DNA of 64,000 nt from Cercozoa sp. M6MM (Eukaryota > Endomyxa: Ascetosporea). The stretch lies in the NCBI GenBank assembly GCA_040357565.1, contig JBDODJ010000017.1. One strand, given 5' to 3'. A model generated the notes under the pieces. It made no database searches and was not told the DNA's origin. It saw only the letters and a list, made by a program, of their open reading frames with translations. This document shows, piece after piece, positions 44,470-57,354 of this stretch; positions within the stretch are counted from its first letter, which is position 1; every line of letters starts with the position of its first letter. The position numbers were made by a program, and so were the translations under genes.

Positions 44470-47400
44470 TTACATAAGCTTCGCGCAGTCGGGGTAGTCG
44501 AAATGCAGCTGCGCCTGGACGGGCGGCGCAGCCGAGCCGGCCTGGCCCAGCACGGCGTCGCTGAGAGTGCGCCACGCCGTGTGACACACGTCGGCCACGG
44601 TGCTCTTCCAGGACACGCTGGCTGTACCATATATCATATATCATATACACAATAAATAATATATATATATATGATATCTATAACATATAGATATATATAC
44701 ATGTATAATATCTATTATATATAAATATATATATATAATGAGTTGTAGGGTATGGTACCAGAGGCATCGTCCAGCACACGCGGCGGCAGCAGCGACGGCG
44801 GCGTTCCGCACAGAGCGACGGCGGCAGGCGGCACTCCCAGCAGCGTGGCCATCACATTGACCGCGTCCACCAGGTCGCCCAGTGCGTCCACCAGGTTCAG
44901 CTCGTACGCACGTGCGCCTCTGCATTCTCAAGGGGGTATGGTGGGTGGGGGAGGAGGTGGGGGGTAAAGCTACGAGTAGACGCGGCCGCGCGCAAGCTGC
45001 TCCAACTGATCGAACGACATGTCGCGCGCCGACGCCACGCGCGACACGAATGTCTGGGAGTAACGGGGGGGGGGGGGTAAGAGGGGGGTAAGGGGGTAAG
45101 AGAGTGGCAAGGCACCTGGTACATGTCGTCGAGCATGTCCTCACGCAGCTTGACGTCGCTGTCGTCGGTGGGCTGCGTGAGCGACAGCAACGATGCCGGT
45201 GCTCGGCCCTCCTTGGGCAGCACTGTCTCGATGCACATCGACAGGTGCTCCTCCAGCAGTCGACGCACCTTGGGAATCCCAAAGACTGCAGTACACATCG
45301 ACATCAACAGACATATAAATATAGACATGCATACAGAGACATAACATACAGAGACATAACATACATAGACATACATATATAGACATATATATATATATAT
45401 ATGTATAGACATAAACATACATATCGAGACATACATACATAAACATACATAGACATACATAAACATACATAGACATACATATATAGACATACATAGACAC
45501 ATGCTTGTTCAAGAAACTTACTGACGCCGATGCTGCCCGTGATTGTGTCCTCCGAGGCAACGACTGGGGGGGGGGGCCGCCCCGGGGGGCCAGAGGGGGT
45601 ATGGGTAGGGTGTACTTCGATCGGCGAGCATGGAGATCCAGTAGCCGCCGCTGGCAGCAACAGCGCCCATCTGACAAACAAACCTGTTCAGTCCCAGGTA
45701 CTACTGCCTACTGCCTACTGCCTGTCAGTACCTTGACAACAACCCGACAGCCTTGTCGACGCAGGTGCCACAGTTCGCGCAGCACCTCCTCCGACGCGGC
45801 GCCACTGCCGCCCGGCGAATCGATCGACACTATCACTCCCGACGGCGCAGTCTTCCTCTGGGGGTAGGGGTAGGGATAGGGGTAGTAGGGGTAGGGGTAG
45901 GGGGCAAGAGGTAGGGCAGGTGGGGGGGGGGGGTAAAGCTACCAGCTTGCGCAACAGCGCGGCATCGCGCGCACCTTTGATTCCGCGTCCGTCGGTGCCG
46001 TCGGAGATGGCGCCAGTCAGCGTGACATGTGCCACGCTCACCTTGCCACTGAGCGATCACACCACATGTGCAACCGTTAGTGACTGAGAGGCAGAGCGAT
46101 CATCTGACGGTGTGACTGGAGGGTACCTCGTGTACGCCTTGTTGTGCTCGGCGTACAGCGACAGCGCCAGTCGGTGACACACGCGCAGTGCGTTACTCAG
46201 GTGCGACATTGCTGTGTTGTACACATTCAGTCCATTTGTACATTAGTACATGTACATCAGCATATGTACACCGGTACAAATGTACACTGGTACAGATCTA
46301 CATAGACACCGGACCAAACGTACTGTCGGACTCGAGGTTGGACGCTTCTCGCACCGCCAGTCGAAGCGCATCGCCGTCGCGTCGCAGCAGCGGCCGCTCG
46401 CGGAAGAGTTCGTTCCACGACACCACGCCGTCGCACAGGCCTGCTCGCACACCAGGCAACTCGACTCAACTCAACTCAACTCAACTCAACTCAAAGCAAA
46501 GCAACTCGACTCAACTCAACTCCAAAGCAAAGCAACTCGACTCAACTCAACTCAAAGCAAAGCAATTCGACTCAACTAAAAGCAAAGCAACTCGACTCAA
46601 AGCAAAGCAAAAGCAATATACCCAGTGTGTGCAAAGCGCTGGTTTCGCCAACCGTCGCAATCTGTAGTCGTCTTTCGGCCTCCTCCTCCGACACCTGCCA
46701 CTTGAGCGCAAAGTCGCGCAGCGACGATCGGCGCAGGTCGTCCAGCAGCTCGCCGATTTGCAACCGATTCGGCTCACTCAGCTGCTTACACAACAAAACA
46801 CTCAACTCAACTCGTCTCAACTCAACTCAACTAAACTCAACGCAACTCAAAGCAACTAAGCTCAACTAAACTCAACCAAACTCAACGCAACTCAAAGTAA
46901 CTCAACGCAACTCAAAGTAACTCAACTCAACTCAAAGCTCAAAAGTAAAGCAACTCAACTCTAGAAAGAGAGCGTACCGAAGTGCGAGAGAAGGTTTCAA
47001 GCGCCGACTTGAACTCGCGCCGCTGACCGACGTCGAAAACGACGCCGAGTCGCTCGAGCAGTTTGCCCTGTTGTTACACAATCAAAGCATTAAAAAAAAA
47101 CAATCTCCAGAGAGACAAGGAAGCACCTTCATCCAGTACTCGGCCGACAGAGTGGTGGCAGCGATCATTCCCGCCGGTGCCAGGTAGGTCTGGGGGGGGG
47201 AGGGGGTAAAGGATAGACCGACACACACAGGGAGAAGGCAAAGCTACAGCATCGGCAGCAGTGCTGACACGCAGTGTTTTCACATCGACGAAATGACCAT
47301 GCAGAACGACGAACTTTCGACCGCCTGCATTGCTACAGCAACAACAACAACAACATGGGTCAGTTAGCTATAACAAGACGGACACAGATACACAAACGTA

Positions 47401-48627
47401 CTAGTCCGGCGTGCCACCGCGGATACGAGTGCCAGCCCAGTCCTTCACAACGAGTGCCTGCAACCAAGCGACTCTACAAGTTGACAGCTCTCTCTGCAAG
47501 ACCAAATACCAGCGAGGCCAGACCAAACACCGAGCCAATACACACGGCTCCCTGTCACGCGAACAACAGAATACTGCCTCACCGAAGAATATAAATAGAA
47601 AGCACACACAGTGTACCTTGACACCACGCGCCGCCTTTTTCACAGGGTCCGTGTACAAGGCCAGTCCGAGACCTGCCATGGCCTGAAACAGCAGCACAAA
47701 CTAACACATACCGAAAGCAAAAGCAACAGCAGAGCGAACCTTCAGCGCGGCAGAGAAGACGCCACTGCTGCCACGACGCGCGTCTTTTTCGCCCTTTGCA
47801 TTCCATGAATAGTATTTATATTAATATGCATGTATATATATATATATGTATATAGATACAAACAAATAGAAGTTAGTGAGGCAAGGTACCCGACGGAAGC
47901 GACGCAATGCACGCACCACCTGTGGAGATAAAGGCGAAACAACTAAACTCACACCTAAACAACAGCAGGAAAGCAACTCACCGTTGCAACCGAGGCATGC
48001 GACAGGTCGGACACGGCGCCTCGCAGCACTAGTCCGCGCACGCGCTTGTCTTGCCGAGCAGCCTCTGTTTAAGAGGGAAACCTCAGCCTACACAAAAGTG
48101 TGTCGTTCATAACGTACCTAGGATGCGAACGAACTCGTCGACCGAAATCTCACGTGTGATCGGATCTGACAGTCGCAACAACAATCAACAAATACACTAC
48201 CACAAGCGTCCACATACCGGTGAAAGAACTGGCAAGTTTCGCAAGCGGACTTCCTGTTTTTAAAGTACACACAACTCATATTACTCGCTCACTCAGCAAA
48301 CAACAAAACTATAAGTACCGTCTTTTTCGTGTTCAATCAGTTTCGACAAGTCGAATTCGAGCACCTTTGAACGAGTCAATTTTAAACATACACGAGTGCT
48401 TTGCACACATATGTCCCTTAAAAACGAACCGTAGCGCCGTGCACGCGTCGGTGCAAGTCGGCGCACTACACCACAGTGCAAGTGCAAAAGCAGAACTGAA
48501 ACATTTTCGATATGCGCGGTGATTGATTATTTGCCAAACTTACGACATCTGCTAACAGAGAAACCAAAAGAAGCGACGAGGCAGCTCCGTGGCTGGAAAT
48601 CAACCACCTGTAGGGCAGTGCCTGCAT
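44470..48627 (-). CDS. sppA: SppA/protease IV-type signal peptide peptidase, two-domain long form
   Basis: Serine/lysine-dyad membrane protease that degrades leftover signal peptides in bacteria and plastids. The first exon encodes a hydrophobic leader, MQALPYRWLISSHGAASSLL. The N-domain then reads VLEFDLSKLIEHEKDG, PITREISVDEFVRIL, RVRGLVLRGAVSDLSHAS, TAADAVALPS, and VVFDVGQRREFKSALETFSR, which aligns with the GTYKSAVEPF catalytic-Lys segment of protease IV. The C-domain has VSVAHVTLTGAISDG, GVIVSIDSPGGSGAASEEV, MGAVAASGGYW and SEDTITGSIGV, the last carrying the catalytic Ser, then SRVASARDMSFDQLEQLARG and YELNLVDALGDL. It ends HFDYPDCAKLM-TAA. Both halves are present, so it is the 60-70 kDa form, not the short archaeal/Bacillus form. 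More than 15 introns, many with C-runs, CCCTA or GAGTT repeats. The ATG follows TTTGATAG by 1 nt. Confidence 0.9.
44635..44742. repeat. AT-rich TATATA repeat in an SppA intron
   Basis: Imperfect TATATAATATC/TATATGATAT array, partly palindromic. Confidence 0.85.
45296..45505. repeat. (ACATA)n minisatellite in an SppA intron
   Basis: Repeats of AGACATACATA and AAACATACAT flank a TA run over about 200 bp. Confidence 0.9.
45855..45932. repeat. Telomere-like (TAGGGG)n array in an SppA intron
   Basis: Seven or so GGGGTA/GGGATA units followed by G tracts; on the sense strand it reads CCCCTA repeats. Confidence 0.85.
46455..46620. repeat. (ACTCA/AAGCA)n minisatellite in an SppA intron
   Basis: Alternating blocks of CAACTCAACTCAA and AGCAAAGCAA; sense strand GAGTT/TTGCT. 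Confidence 0.9.
46797..46965. repeat. (AACTC)n minisatellite in an SppA intron
   Basis: ACTCAACTCAACTC with AACGCAACTCAAAG variants, the same family as in the preceding intron. Confidence 0.9.
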
Positions 48628-48823
48628 CCTATCAAACTATTAGTGCAAAAGACCCAAGAAACCAAAAATATTTTTGGCTCACAGTTTCGGCTCAAGGTGA
48701 GCAAAGTCAAGCACAGCAGCTAGTCGCTGGGTGTCACTCCGCCGCGTGCATTTCAACTAATACTTGCACTCGCGTGAGTCGCTTGGCTTTTGGAAGGGAC
48801 CAAAACACCAAGAGGGTTGGGAA

Positions 48824-51207
48824 ATGAGTTTCAACTTTGGGAGCTTTGGCTCCTCGCAGAACTCGGGCCAGTCGAAGCCTGCGTCCACGGTAGACTGTGC
48901 CACATGTTGTTCTGAATCCTAACTTTCACTCAGACGGGAAAAGGCAACAACTACGCTGTTTTGTATGCGTGCAGGGCGGCTTCTCGTTCGGCTCGGGCAC
49001 GAGCAGCACTGGGCAGACGGGCCAGCAGGCGAGTTCGGGCGGCTTCTCCTTCGGCTCGTCGACGAACGCTCCAGCCAGCACGGGCCAGACGCCTGCCGCG
49101 ACCGGGGGTTTCTCGTTCGGTGCTCCGTCCGCCGGTACCACCGGTCAGACCACCGGTCAGACCACTGGCCAGACCACCACGGTGCTTTGAGACTCAGAAT
49201 TGTTGGGGTCTTTGATTGAAAGCTGTGTGTGTGTGTTGCAGTCGAGTTTTTCATTCGGTGCGCCGCAGACGTCGGGCAGCGCGAATGCGGCGCCTGCTGC
49301 GAAAAAAGTGACGTTTGGCGGCGTGTCAGAAGCGCCGGCGGCGTCATCGAAACCGGCCGAGAAAACCACTTCCTTCTGTACCATTTTGATTTTTTGTGGA
49401 GCACCGTGGTTGCACTTGTTTGCGAGTGCACATTTTTGGCTTTCTGGTCGCAGCTTTCGGCACTCCTGCGCCGAAGCGATCAAAGCCACCTTCGGGCTCT
49501 TTCTGTAGCTCACCGTTGTTGGAGCTTTCGTTTTTTTCACGTCTGTTTTTGTAGCCTTCGGTGCTCCTGCCGGCGGTGAGCAGAAGCAAGACAAACCGGC
49601 CGACAGCAAGCCTGCTTTCTGTAGGACGTGTTCGACCTTTCTCCTCTTCTTTTTAAACAATCTTTTGTTTCAGCTTTCGGTGCGCCTGCGTCGACGGGAA
49701 CGACGGAACAAAAACCCGAAAGCAAGCCGGCTTTCTGTATGTTTCGATTGCTTTTGTTGTGCTTGATCAAATATGGTTTTGCTTTAGCTTTTGGTGCGAG
49801 CACGGGTGCCACTGGAACCACCGGAGCTACAACTGGAACCACCGGTACTGCCACAACTGGCACGGCTGCTGGCACGGGAACTACCGGCACGGGTGCCTTC
49901 TCTTTCGGTGCTCCTACCTCGGGCACGACTGGAACCACGACTGGAACTACTGGAACTACTGGAACTACCGGTACTTCTTGGACATCTTCTCTTGTGTAAC
50001 CATCAGTTTTTCAATGCAGGCGGCACGGGTGCCTTTTCGTTTGGAGCGCCCAGCACTGCCGCTACAGGTGCTTTCATAAAGTTTTGGCGTACTTTAGAAC
50101 AATCAGAGATGTGTTTGAAGCAGGGAAACCAGCTGAGACGAAACCCGCCGAGCCAGAGGTTCTGCCGCTTGAGGAAGCCGAAATCGCGCGTGTCAAAAAC
50201 GCCACCGTGGAGGAGATCATTTCCGAGTGGAACCGCGAACTCGATCGATACGTCGACTCCTTCCAGCAGCAATGTCTCGAAGTCGCTCGTTGGGACGAAC
50301 TTCTCATCGCGCATGGCGCCAAGCTTCTCAGTGTACAGCTTTCTTTTTTTTTCATTCTTCTCATTTTTCTCGACTTCACGTGCGAAATTTGCCGTTTGCA
50401 CAGCTGAAGAACCATACAGATGCCGTTCAGTACGAACAACGCAGCTTAAGAGACACTTTCCAGGTACTAACACCCTTGTCTGCTGTGTCATCTGTAGTGA
50501 AAAACTGAAAGCTTCTTGCAGTCGATCAGAGTTCAGCATCAGTCGCTCGAGTCACGCATGGACCGTCTCGAGGCTGAGGTAGAGTTGCTGACACATTGTT
50601 TGGCTTTACACCTTCACTTTTGCTTTGTTAGGCCGATGAACTACACGCTCAGTTGCAAGGAGAGGTATTATGTGGCAATTTTACAAGATTAATTTTTTAT
50701 TAGTTTGATCGTTTTTCAGGTCCGCGCGGACGACAAACGACGCGACGAGATTTTTGCTGCCGCAGCTGCCATCGAAGCGCAGATGCTGCAGATGCAGGAT
50801 CAGTTGAGAGGTGCTGTCGAGGCACTGAACACAGCCAGGTCTTTTTAATTTTGGATAGTTTACACTTAAATAAAATTGTATATGGTGGGTGAAACTTGCA
50901 GTGATGCGGCGGCTCAACGCAACCCGCTGGCGAAGGTGCTCAAGATCCTCAATCGACACTCGCACGCGCTCGACTTTGTTGATACCGTAAGTTTCACCTG
51001 TTTTTGCAGTTTCGTAATATATGACCACTATGTCACTCTGTCTGTGCTTGGTTGTGCAGGAGGCCGCGCAAGTGGAGACGCAACTCAACGAGGTAGCTGT
51101 TGCTGCTTTCATTTGATCTTGTGCGTGACTTACGCGTCTTTGAACAGGTGGAGCAACTGCTCAAGCTGCGCACGAGCGAGCACGTCCGACTCCTGAGCGA
51201 TGACTAG
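48824..51207 (+). CDS. NUP62: FG nucleoporin NUP62/NSP1
   Basis: Central-channel FG nucleoporin of the nuclear pore; binds importins through FG repeats and the NUP54/NUP58 partners through its coiled coil. The N-terminal half is spread over small exons each beginning near an FG motif: MSFNFGSFGSSQNSG, GGFSFGSGTSSTG, GGFSFGAPSAG, SSFSFGAPQT, KKVTFGGVSE, AFGTPAPKRS, AFGAPAGGEQ, AFGAPASTGT, and a Thr/Gly-rich AFGASTGATGTTG block. The C-terminal half is an Nsp1_C coiled coil: VEEIISEWNRELDRYVDSFQ, QQCLEVARWDELLIAHGAKL, LKNHTDAVQYEQRSLRDTFQ, AAAIEAQMLQMQDQLRGAVE, NPLAKVLKILNRHSHALDF, ending RTSEHVRLLSDD-TAG. The W-N-x-EL and W-D-x-L-I-x-x-G positions match the NSP1 family. About fifteen introns. 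Confidence 0.93.
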
Positions 51208-51411
51208 CTTTCGCGCCGCAAATGGACGCTTGTGTTCGTTTTTTGGTTACTTGATGCGTTGTGGTGAACCAATTAAGTCAAACGAAAGTGAAACCCGACA
51301 AATTCTCGACGCGATGATCGTGCCAGCAAGTGGTCATCCGCAAACCGAAACCGATTGTCGCAAAAAAGACGAAAATCGACCTCACCGACCACGCGCGTGT
51401 GTGTGTGCAGG

Positions 51412-53779
51412 ATGATGTGGGAAGAAGCACTGCCGTGGATCGGCGTATCTGTTGTGGCCGGAGCATGCCTCTATTGGTTGCAGGGGTACATTTTTTCTTT
51501 TTGTTTTGTTTCTTGAGCTTTCAGCCCTCGTCTGCATTTCAATTGCGTTTAGTGTGGCGACCAAGCCCAAACTCGTGTACCAACAAAATGACGACAATGA
51601 AAGGCTTCTGGAACGACTTTCGTTGTTGAAGCAGTACCCTCCCCACCGATTGATTAATTTTGGGTTTTTACATCTACTCTCCAGGCGGTACTGGCCGACG
51701 TTTTGGCTCGCCAACGGACACGTGTCTACTGCATTTTCTTCATTGGAGGTTGGTGCACCTGAGGTCAACTCTGCTCCGACAATGTCATCACCTGGCTCGA
51801 GAAGAATCTATAATATAATATATAGATCAATTTCGAGAGGGAATCCGTGCCAGCAAAGGCGTTGCGGAGCACACGACACGACGGCGTTCTTGTTCTAGAC
51901 TGGGCACATCCTAAAGTCGACTCCCACGGCTGTGATGGTACTTTAGAAGAAACTTCTCCTTGCTAACGACCATGAATAAATATGTCCTTTTCGGCGCAGG
52001 GACCAAGCTGGAGGCTGCTCCCATTGTTGTGCTGTGCCACGGACTCACTGGCGATTCCAACGCCTCCTACGTTCGAACTGGTACCTACGGCTACACTTTT
52101 GTTTATGTTTGTAACTTTCTAACTGTTTAACATGCAGTGACGAAGAAACTAACGGACAGCGGCTATCGAGTGTGCGTTTTGAATGCGCGCGGAAACGCGG
52201 TGAATACGTTGCACACACCACAGTTCCACAACGCTTCGAATTCGTAGGTTCTGCCATTTGCTACTTGTTTTTTCTGTTATGAAAGTATTTTGACACACAG
52301 AGATGACTTGCGTGTCACTTTGCACCGTGCGCGTGCGCGATTCCCAGAGGCGCCCTTGTTTGCGCTGGGCTACTCTTTGGGCGCTGCTGTGGTCGGCAAC
52401 TAGTACTTCTTTCTTCCCTTCGTGTGCCTGATTTCACGAGATCTTGTGTATGATTGGGTGTGGTATTTTAGCGTGGGCGAGCAGTGCAGTCTGCACGCGC
52501 AGTGTGGCGTCACAGCTGCCGCTTGCTTGGCGCCGCCGGTGGATATGGTCGCCTGCAGCAAGTTCCTGCATGACAACTGGCTACGACGCGTGTACTTTCA
52601 CTCATTTTTGTTGTGTGTGTTGACTGTACGTTTTCGTTGTCTCAGGAGTTACTCGGGTCACCTGGCAAAAGCACTTGTCCGGATGGCCGACCATGCTTCT
52701 GTATTCCTTGCTTTTTCTCACACTGCGAGGGGCACAACTGTTTGTTGACGTGTGGCTTAGGAATTGTTTGATCACTCCGATGCGACGCTGCGATTGACGG
52801 GCACGCGTCGTCAAGAGGTCAGTTTATGACGTACTGTAATTTTCTTTAAAGCCACAGATGGACGTGTGTGATCGAACAGAGTCAGAAGTCGCTGCTCGCG
52901 TTCGATCGGCACGTCACTGCGCCGAACGGAGGTTTTGTGAGTGCCGGCGACTACCACCGACAGGCCTCGATGGCACGCAATGTGCCCTTCATCTCGGTGC
53001 CGACTCTCGTGCTGTGTGCCGACGATGATCCAGTGTGTGACACCCGCGGCATTCTCGAAGGTACCCCTGCTGTGTGCGTATTGCAAGCAGTACGCTCAGA
53101 CTTTTTTTAAAGATGACTTCACGGTGTCGTCTCGTGCCATTCTGGCGAGAACTGCATCTGGAGGACACTCAATGGACTGGTACCCCAGATGCAATCATGA
53201 GTCTTTGCCTGTCACAGGAGCTTGCGATAGGCGAACTGGATGGCGAGCACGAGACGCCTGGAGTGCCGACGTTGTGTGTGAATTCTTCGACGCAGTGCTT
53301 GGTGCGTGCGCGTGTTCCTTTGTTTGTTAAAGGAAAAAACTGATGCAATGGTAGAGCAAGAGGGATCAAAGCCAAAGCCGCTTGTGCCGCTTGAAGCGAC
53401 TCAACTCGCTTGGCACCTGCGTTCTATGCGTGTCCTGGACGCTGACACTGACTGTGACACTGACGACGATGGCTGTAGCGGCATTGTCACCGATCGTGAC
53501 GGGAGACAGTACCGTTTGGTGCCATGCCACGCCGACAGTGATGCTAACGTCTCTGAAAACCAAGAGGCGACCACCACTGCTGCCGCTGTTTCCGACGAGA
53601 ATCATCTCGAAGCTGGCGCTACTTGCGATGTCGAGGTACTTCAGTTGCGGATCTTTTTTGCGTTTTTGTATTTATTCATTTCTGCTGAACAGGAACTGAC
53701 CCGCGCCTGTTCGCAGCTCTCTTCGGCGAGCGATGAGTTGCGACAGGAGCTGCTTGCGTCTAGTACTGTCTCCAACTAG
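51412..53779 (+). CDS. Alpha/beta hydrolase of the ABHD1/ABHD3 (EMB8/YheT) type
   Basis: Membrane-anchored serine hydrolase of lipid-type substrates. MMWEEALPWIGVSVVAGACL begins with a likely N-terminal membrane anchor. Family landmarks follow: KYWPT/RYWPTFWLANGHVST, VLDWAHPKVDSHGCDG, PIVVLCHGLTGDSNASYVR (oxyanion HG), GYRVCVLNARGNAVN (the family's N-x-RG), APLFALGYSLGAAVVGNY with nucleophile Ser in GYSLG, PFISVPTLVLCADDDPV with the acid, and RTASGGHSMDW with the His. So the Ser-Asp-His triad is complete. The C-terminal extension of about 130 residues (from LVPLEATQLAWHLRSMRVL to LASSTVSN-TAG) is acidic and Thr/Asp-rich and is not part of the fold. The ATG is preceded by GTGTGTGTGTGCAG plus one base. 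Subfamily (ABHD1, 3 or 15) not decided. Confidence 0.82.
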
Positions 53780-54219
53780 TTTGGATACGCTCGCTAGTAG
53801 TCGATTTACTTCGTCTCTCTCGTAGTACCTTATGGATGTGCAGCTCCTTTAAAAGCTCCTCCGATCTCCACTGGTCGGACGCCTGTGTGTGCAGATGTGT
53901 ATAGGTAGATACGTCTGAAATTGGACGAAGATTTTTCGACGTCAAGATCACGATGATGCGCCCGATTGAGACGTTGTCTCGTCGCAGGAGTGGCTGGAAC
54001 CTGTACATTTACTCCAGCACGACGGGTCTCACAAGTAGCCTTCGCTTCAGTTTATTGAGATCAAAGTATCAAGACTCGTTTCACGCGCCGCCAATCCGGG
54101 GGGGGGGCGGTGCTCTTGTGACCCGCACCATAAAGATGGCCAACTAACGGTTTACTCTCGACGTCTTCCGATCGCGCTGGTGGGTCACTAAGTTTAGTCG
54201 GTGAATCAGGCTGAGACTG
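53780..54219. other. Intergenic, convergent 3' ends
   Basis: About 440 bp between the hydrolase and the Smr-domain gene stops; a nine-base G run at 54098-54106; no gene seen. Confidence 0.45.
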
Positions 54220-55214
54220 TCACTTCGCATGCGCCGGCGGCTCGAGTAAGCGGATGTCCCCGTCGTCGTTGCAATAAACCGACCAACTTACCATCGTCGA
54301 TTGCTGGATTAAAAAATCAGCAGCATAAAAGGGTAGACTGACTCACTTAAACAAGCACCACTCATCGTGATAAATACCAGAGAGGAGATAGAGCAGAGCA
54401 TGCGCTCGAAAGGAACACCGAGGAGTGGGTCATGCGAGGTATGCCATCTCGCAAGTTGCCTTGCCGCATCCAAGATAGACTCCGACAGCTGCAGCCGCTG
54501 CGCATGTGCACAGCGTAGCAGCCACGTTTCAATGCTCAGTATGAGCGGAAGCTGTAACTTCCACGTGAGTGTCACCGAGCGCAGCATCTCTGGAACCACC
54601 TCATGCACGGGCAACTCGGACGACGGGGCAGCGGCAGTCGGCCAGTGAATCAAGCGGAACTCACGCAGAACTTCCTGCAAGTTGGTCGACCACGCTGCCA
54701 TTCGATCGGCATTCTCGGGTTTTGCAAGCCAAATCAACGCATGCACGACGTGCATGTAGTTCTCTTGCGCTCGTTCGATGGAGCTGTAGCGTTTTTGCGA
54801 GCAATAGACTTCGAACAAGTACTTTGCGACCTACGCATTTGATGATGAATGCATGCACCCGATCTCACCGCATATCGATTCTTGTAAATGCAACTAACTG
54901 TCCGGGGAAGGCGGGACAGACCATCGACACTGCTTCTTGGCTTGTCGGAACAATTACGGCGTCTCGCACCTTTTTCCGTTTTTGACTCTTGGCGACACTC
55001 ATGATCTGCACGTTGATCATGAAAGTAAACCGGGGTGAAGATGGTGCTTTATCAAGGCATGTTGAATTTCAGTAAAGAGACAGTGTCTTACATTTTCTGC
55101 CGAACTCAAATCGACTGCAGCTTTAGTTCGAAAGGCATCTGCAAAGACCGCTACCTGACGGTCAAACCTGCTGAAATCGAGCGGCAAGACCACTCCTTCT
55201 TCCAACCGCTGCAC

Positions 55215-55303
<89 letters not shown>

Positions 55304-57235
55304 CATGCAGGATAGCAGAATGAGATGGACGTGGTTATACTATGCTACCAAGCAGACGAGTGCCAGTGCTTTGAGTGGCGACGCAAGTGCGAACAAGGAG
55401 TCCGAGGAGTCCACGAAGTCGTGTAAGGCCGGACGCAGCATAAAGAAGTTGAAAGCGGCAGTTTCTGAGTCATTCAGATATTGTGGCAAGAGAGAGGCAG
55501 TCAGGTGCAACTGGTACAGTTGACTTACCATCCGTGGCTGCTTTGGCCAGACTGATCGATTGCATCTGAGCACTGGCGCGACTTAAGATTTCGTCAGTCT
55601 CGACGACCTCTGGCTTCAGAAGCAACATCATGTCTTCTATTTGTGTCGAGTCCAGACTAAGGAGCTCGATAGCTTCCTACACAGAACCCAATACAAACAA
55701 ATTGACAGTGCTCCAACTCAAGAATAGCCCGGGGGTGACTGAGCGATTCGGTACCTTGGATGCCATTGTTTGTTCCCAAAGCTGCTGCGCACGTTGACGG
55801 GGTTCAGCCGCAATGGTGCTTGCGCTGGTTTCGGCCATTGTGGTGACGGTGTCGACAAAGGCATCGATCTCCTGACCGGTGGCGGTGTCCGACAGCACCG
55901 GCCACTTTGGAGTGAACGAGCTCGCCATTTCATTGGCTGCCTGGTGAACAGCCGCCGCTCGGTTCTGCTCCAGCTGCAGCAACTCGACGTGCAAATCTTC
56001 GCGAAGCGCAAGTAGCCGAGCTACATTGTAAACACATCAGTGCACCGCACTGCGGTTCAAGTTAAATGTACGAATATAATTATCGGTTTACTGTACCAAC
56101 CGAGTCAAGCAGACGCTGTTCGAACAGTCGGACCAGCGACCGTGTCATGTTTTCGACCGACGGACAGGTGCGCGCCAAGAACGCGTGCACTGAGCCAAGT
56201 GCCCGAGTCAGCCTGGTTTGAGCACGTGCCCTTTCGCCGGCATCGCTCAGCAACAGGGTGTCACATTGCAGGGTGTCACCCAACGCCGGCTTAAACCTGA
56301 ATCGAGCGTCTGAGGGAGCAAACACGTGCGGCTCGGGTATTAGCATCACGCTTTCTTGGGACTTGCATCGGCCATGAGTTCGCGACGAAGGCTGCTGGTC
56401 GAGGTGGCAAATGCTGTACTGGCCCGCGTCGAAGACACCAAGCTTGTCCGCTATCAGTTTGTTCAGCTTTGGGGCCGACCACTGTCGCCAGAAAGCCGTC
56501 GATCCAGTTTGTCCATGAAGCTCTCCGATGCGGCCCCGCAACTGCGTCCACTTTTGCGCGACGGTGTTGGCAAACTTTTCAAACGCAGTTTTGGCCTAAT
56601 AGCAGCAATAGATTAACCAGAACATGTATATTGGTAACTAGCCTAATACCTGTCGAACCCAAGCGGGTGACCGATCCAACTTGAAGTCGTGCAGCACTTG
56701 AAGTCGCTCCTTGGCAGTGCGTTCACGTGCAGAAGTTCCAAAGTTAGCGTACCCGCGGAAGAGAGGGCCGAGTAGTTCGTCGAGCAGATCGCGTTCAAAA
56801 CTGGCCTGCGCCTTCTGTAGCACCGCGACTGCAGCTGCTCGCTCCGACTCGCGTTCTGCCGTTGCACGTCTTTGCTGTTCCGAGCTTGCCTGTGCGGCCG
56901 CTCTACGGGCCATTCTCGCCCTACGTTCTTGGGTTATCGCTGTAAGCTCTTCTCTGTACAAGTCGCTGCCCTTCCTGTGCCAATACAGTTGGAAGATCAT
57001 TGCACCAGCTATATTGGAGATCTAGGTGTAGATTGAAACCGAGGCACCATTTTCGGATGAAATCGAGCGCGATTTGCACCTGTTTGAACCGATCCAAGAT
57101 GCTCTGAACTGCCGTCCAGTTGGTCGCTTCGTCCGAAGTTAGACTGATGGGGCCCTCCACCCTTTTGGCACCCGTAGAATCGAGACGAACTCTGCCCACA
57201 ATAATGGGTTCCTACCAGAAACCAGAGAGAGAGAA

Positions 57236-57290
<55 letters not shown>

Positions 57291-57300
57291 NNNNNNNNNN

Positions 57301-57354
<54 letters not shown>

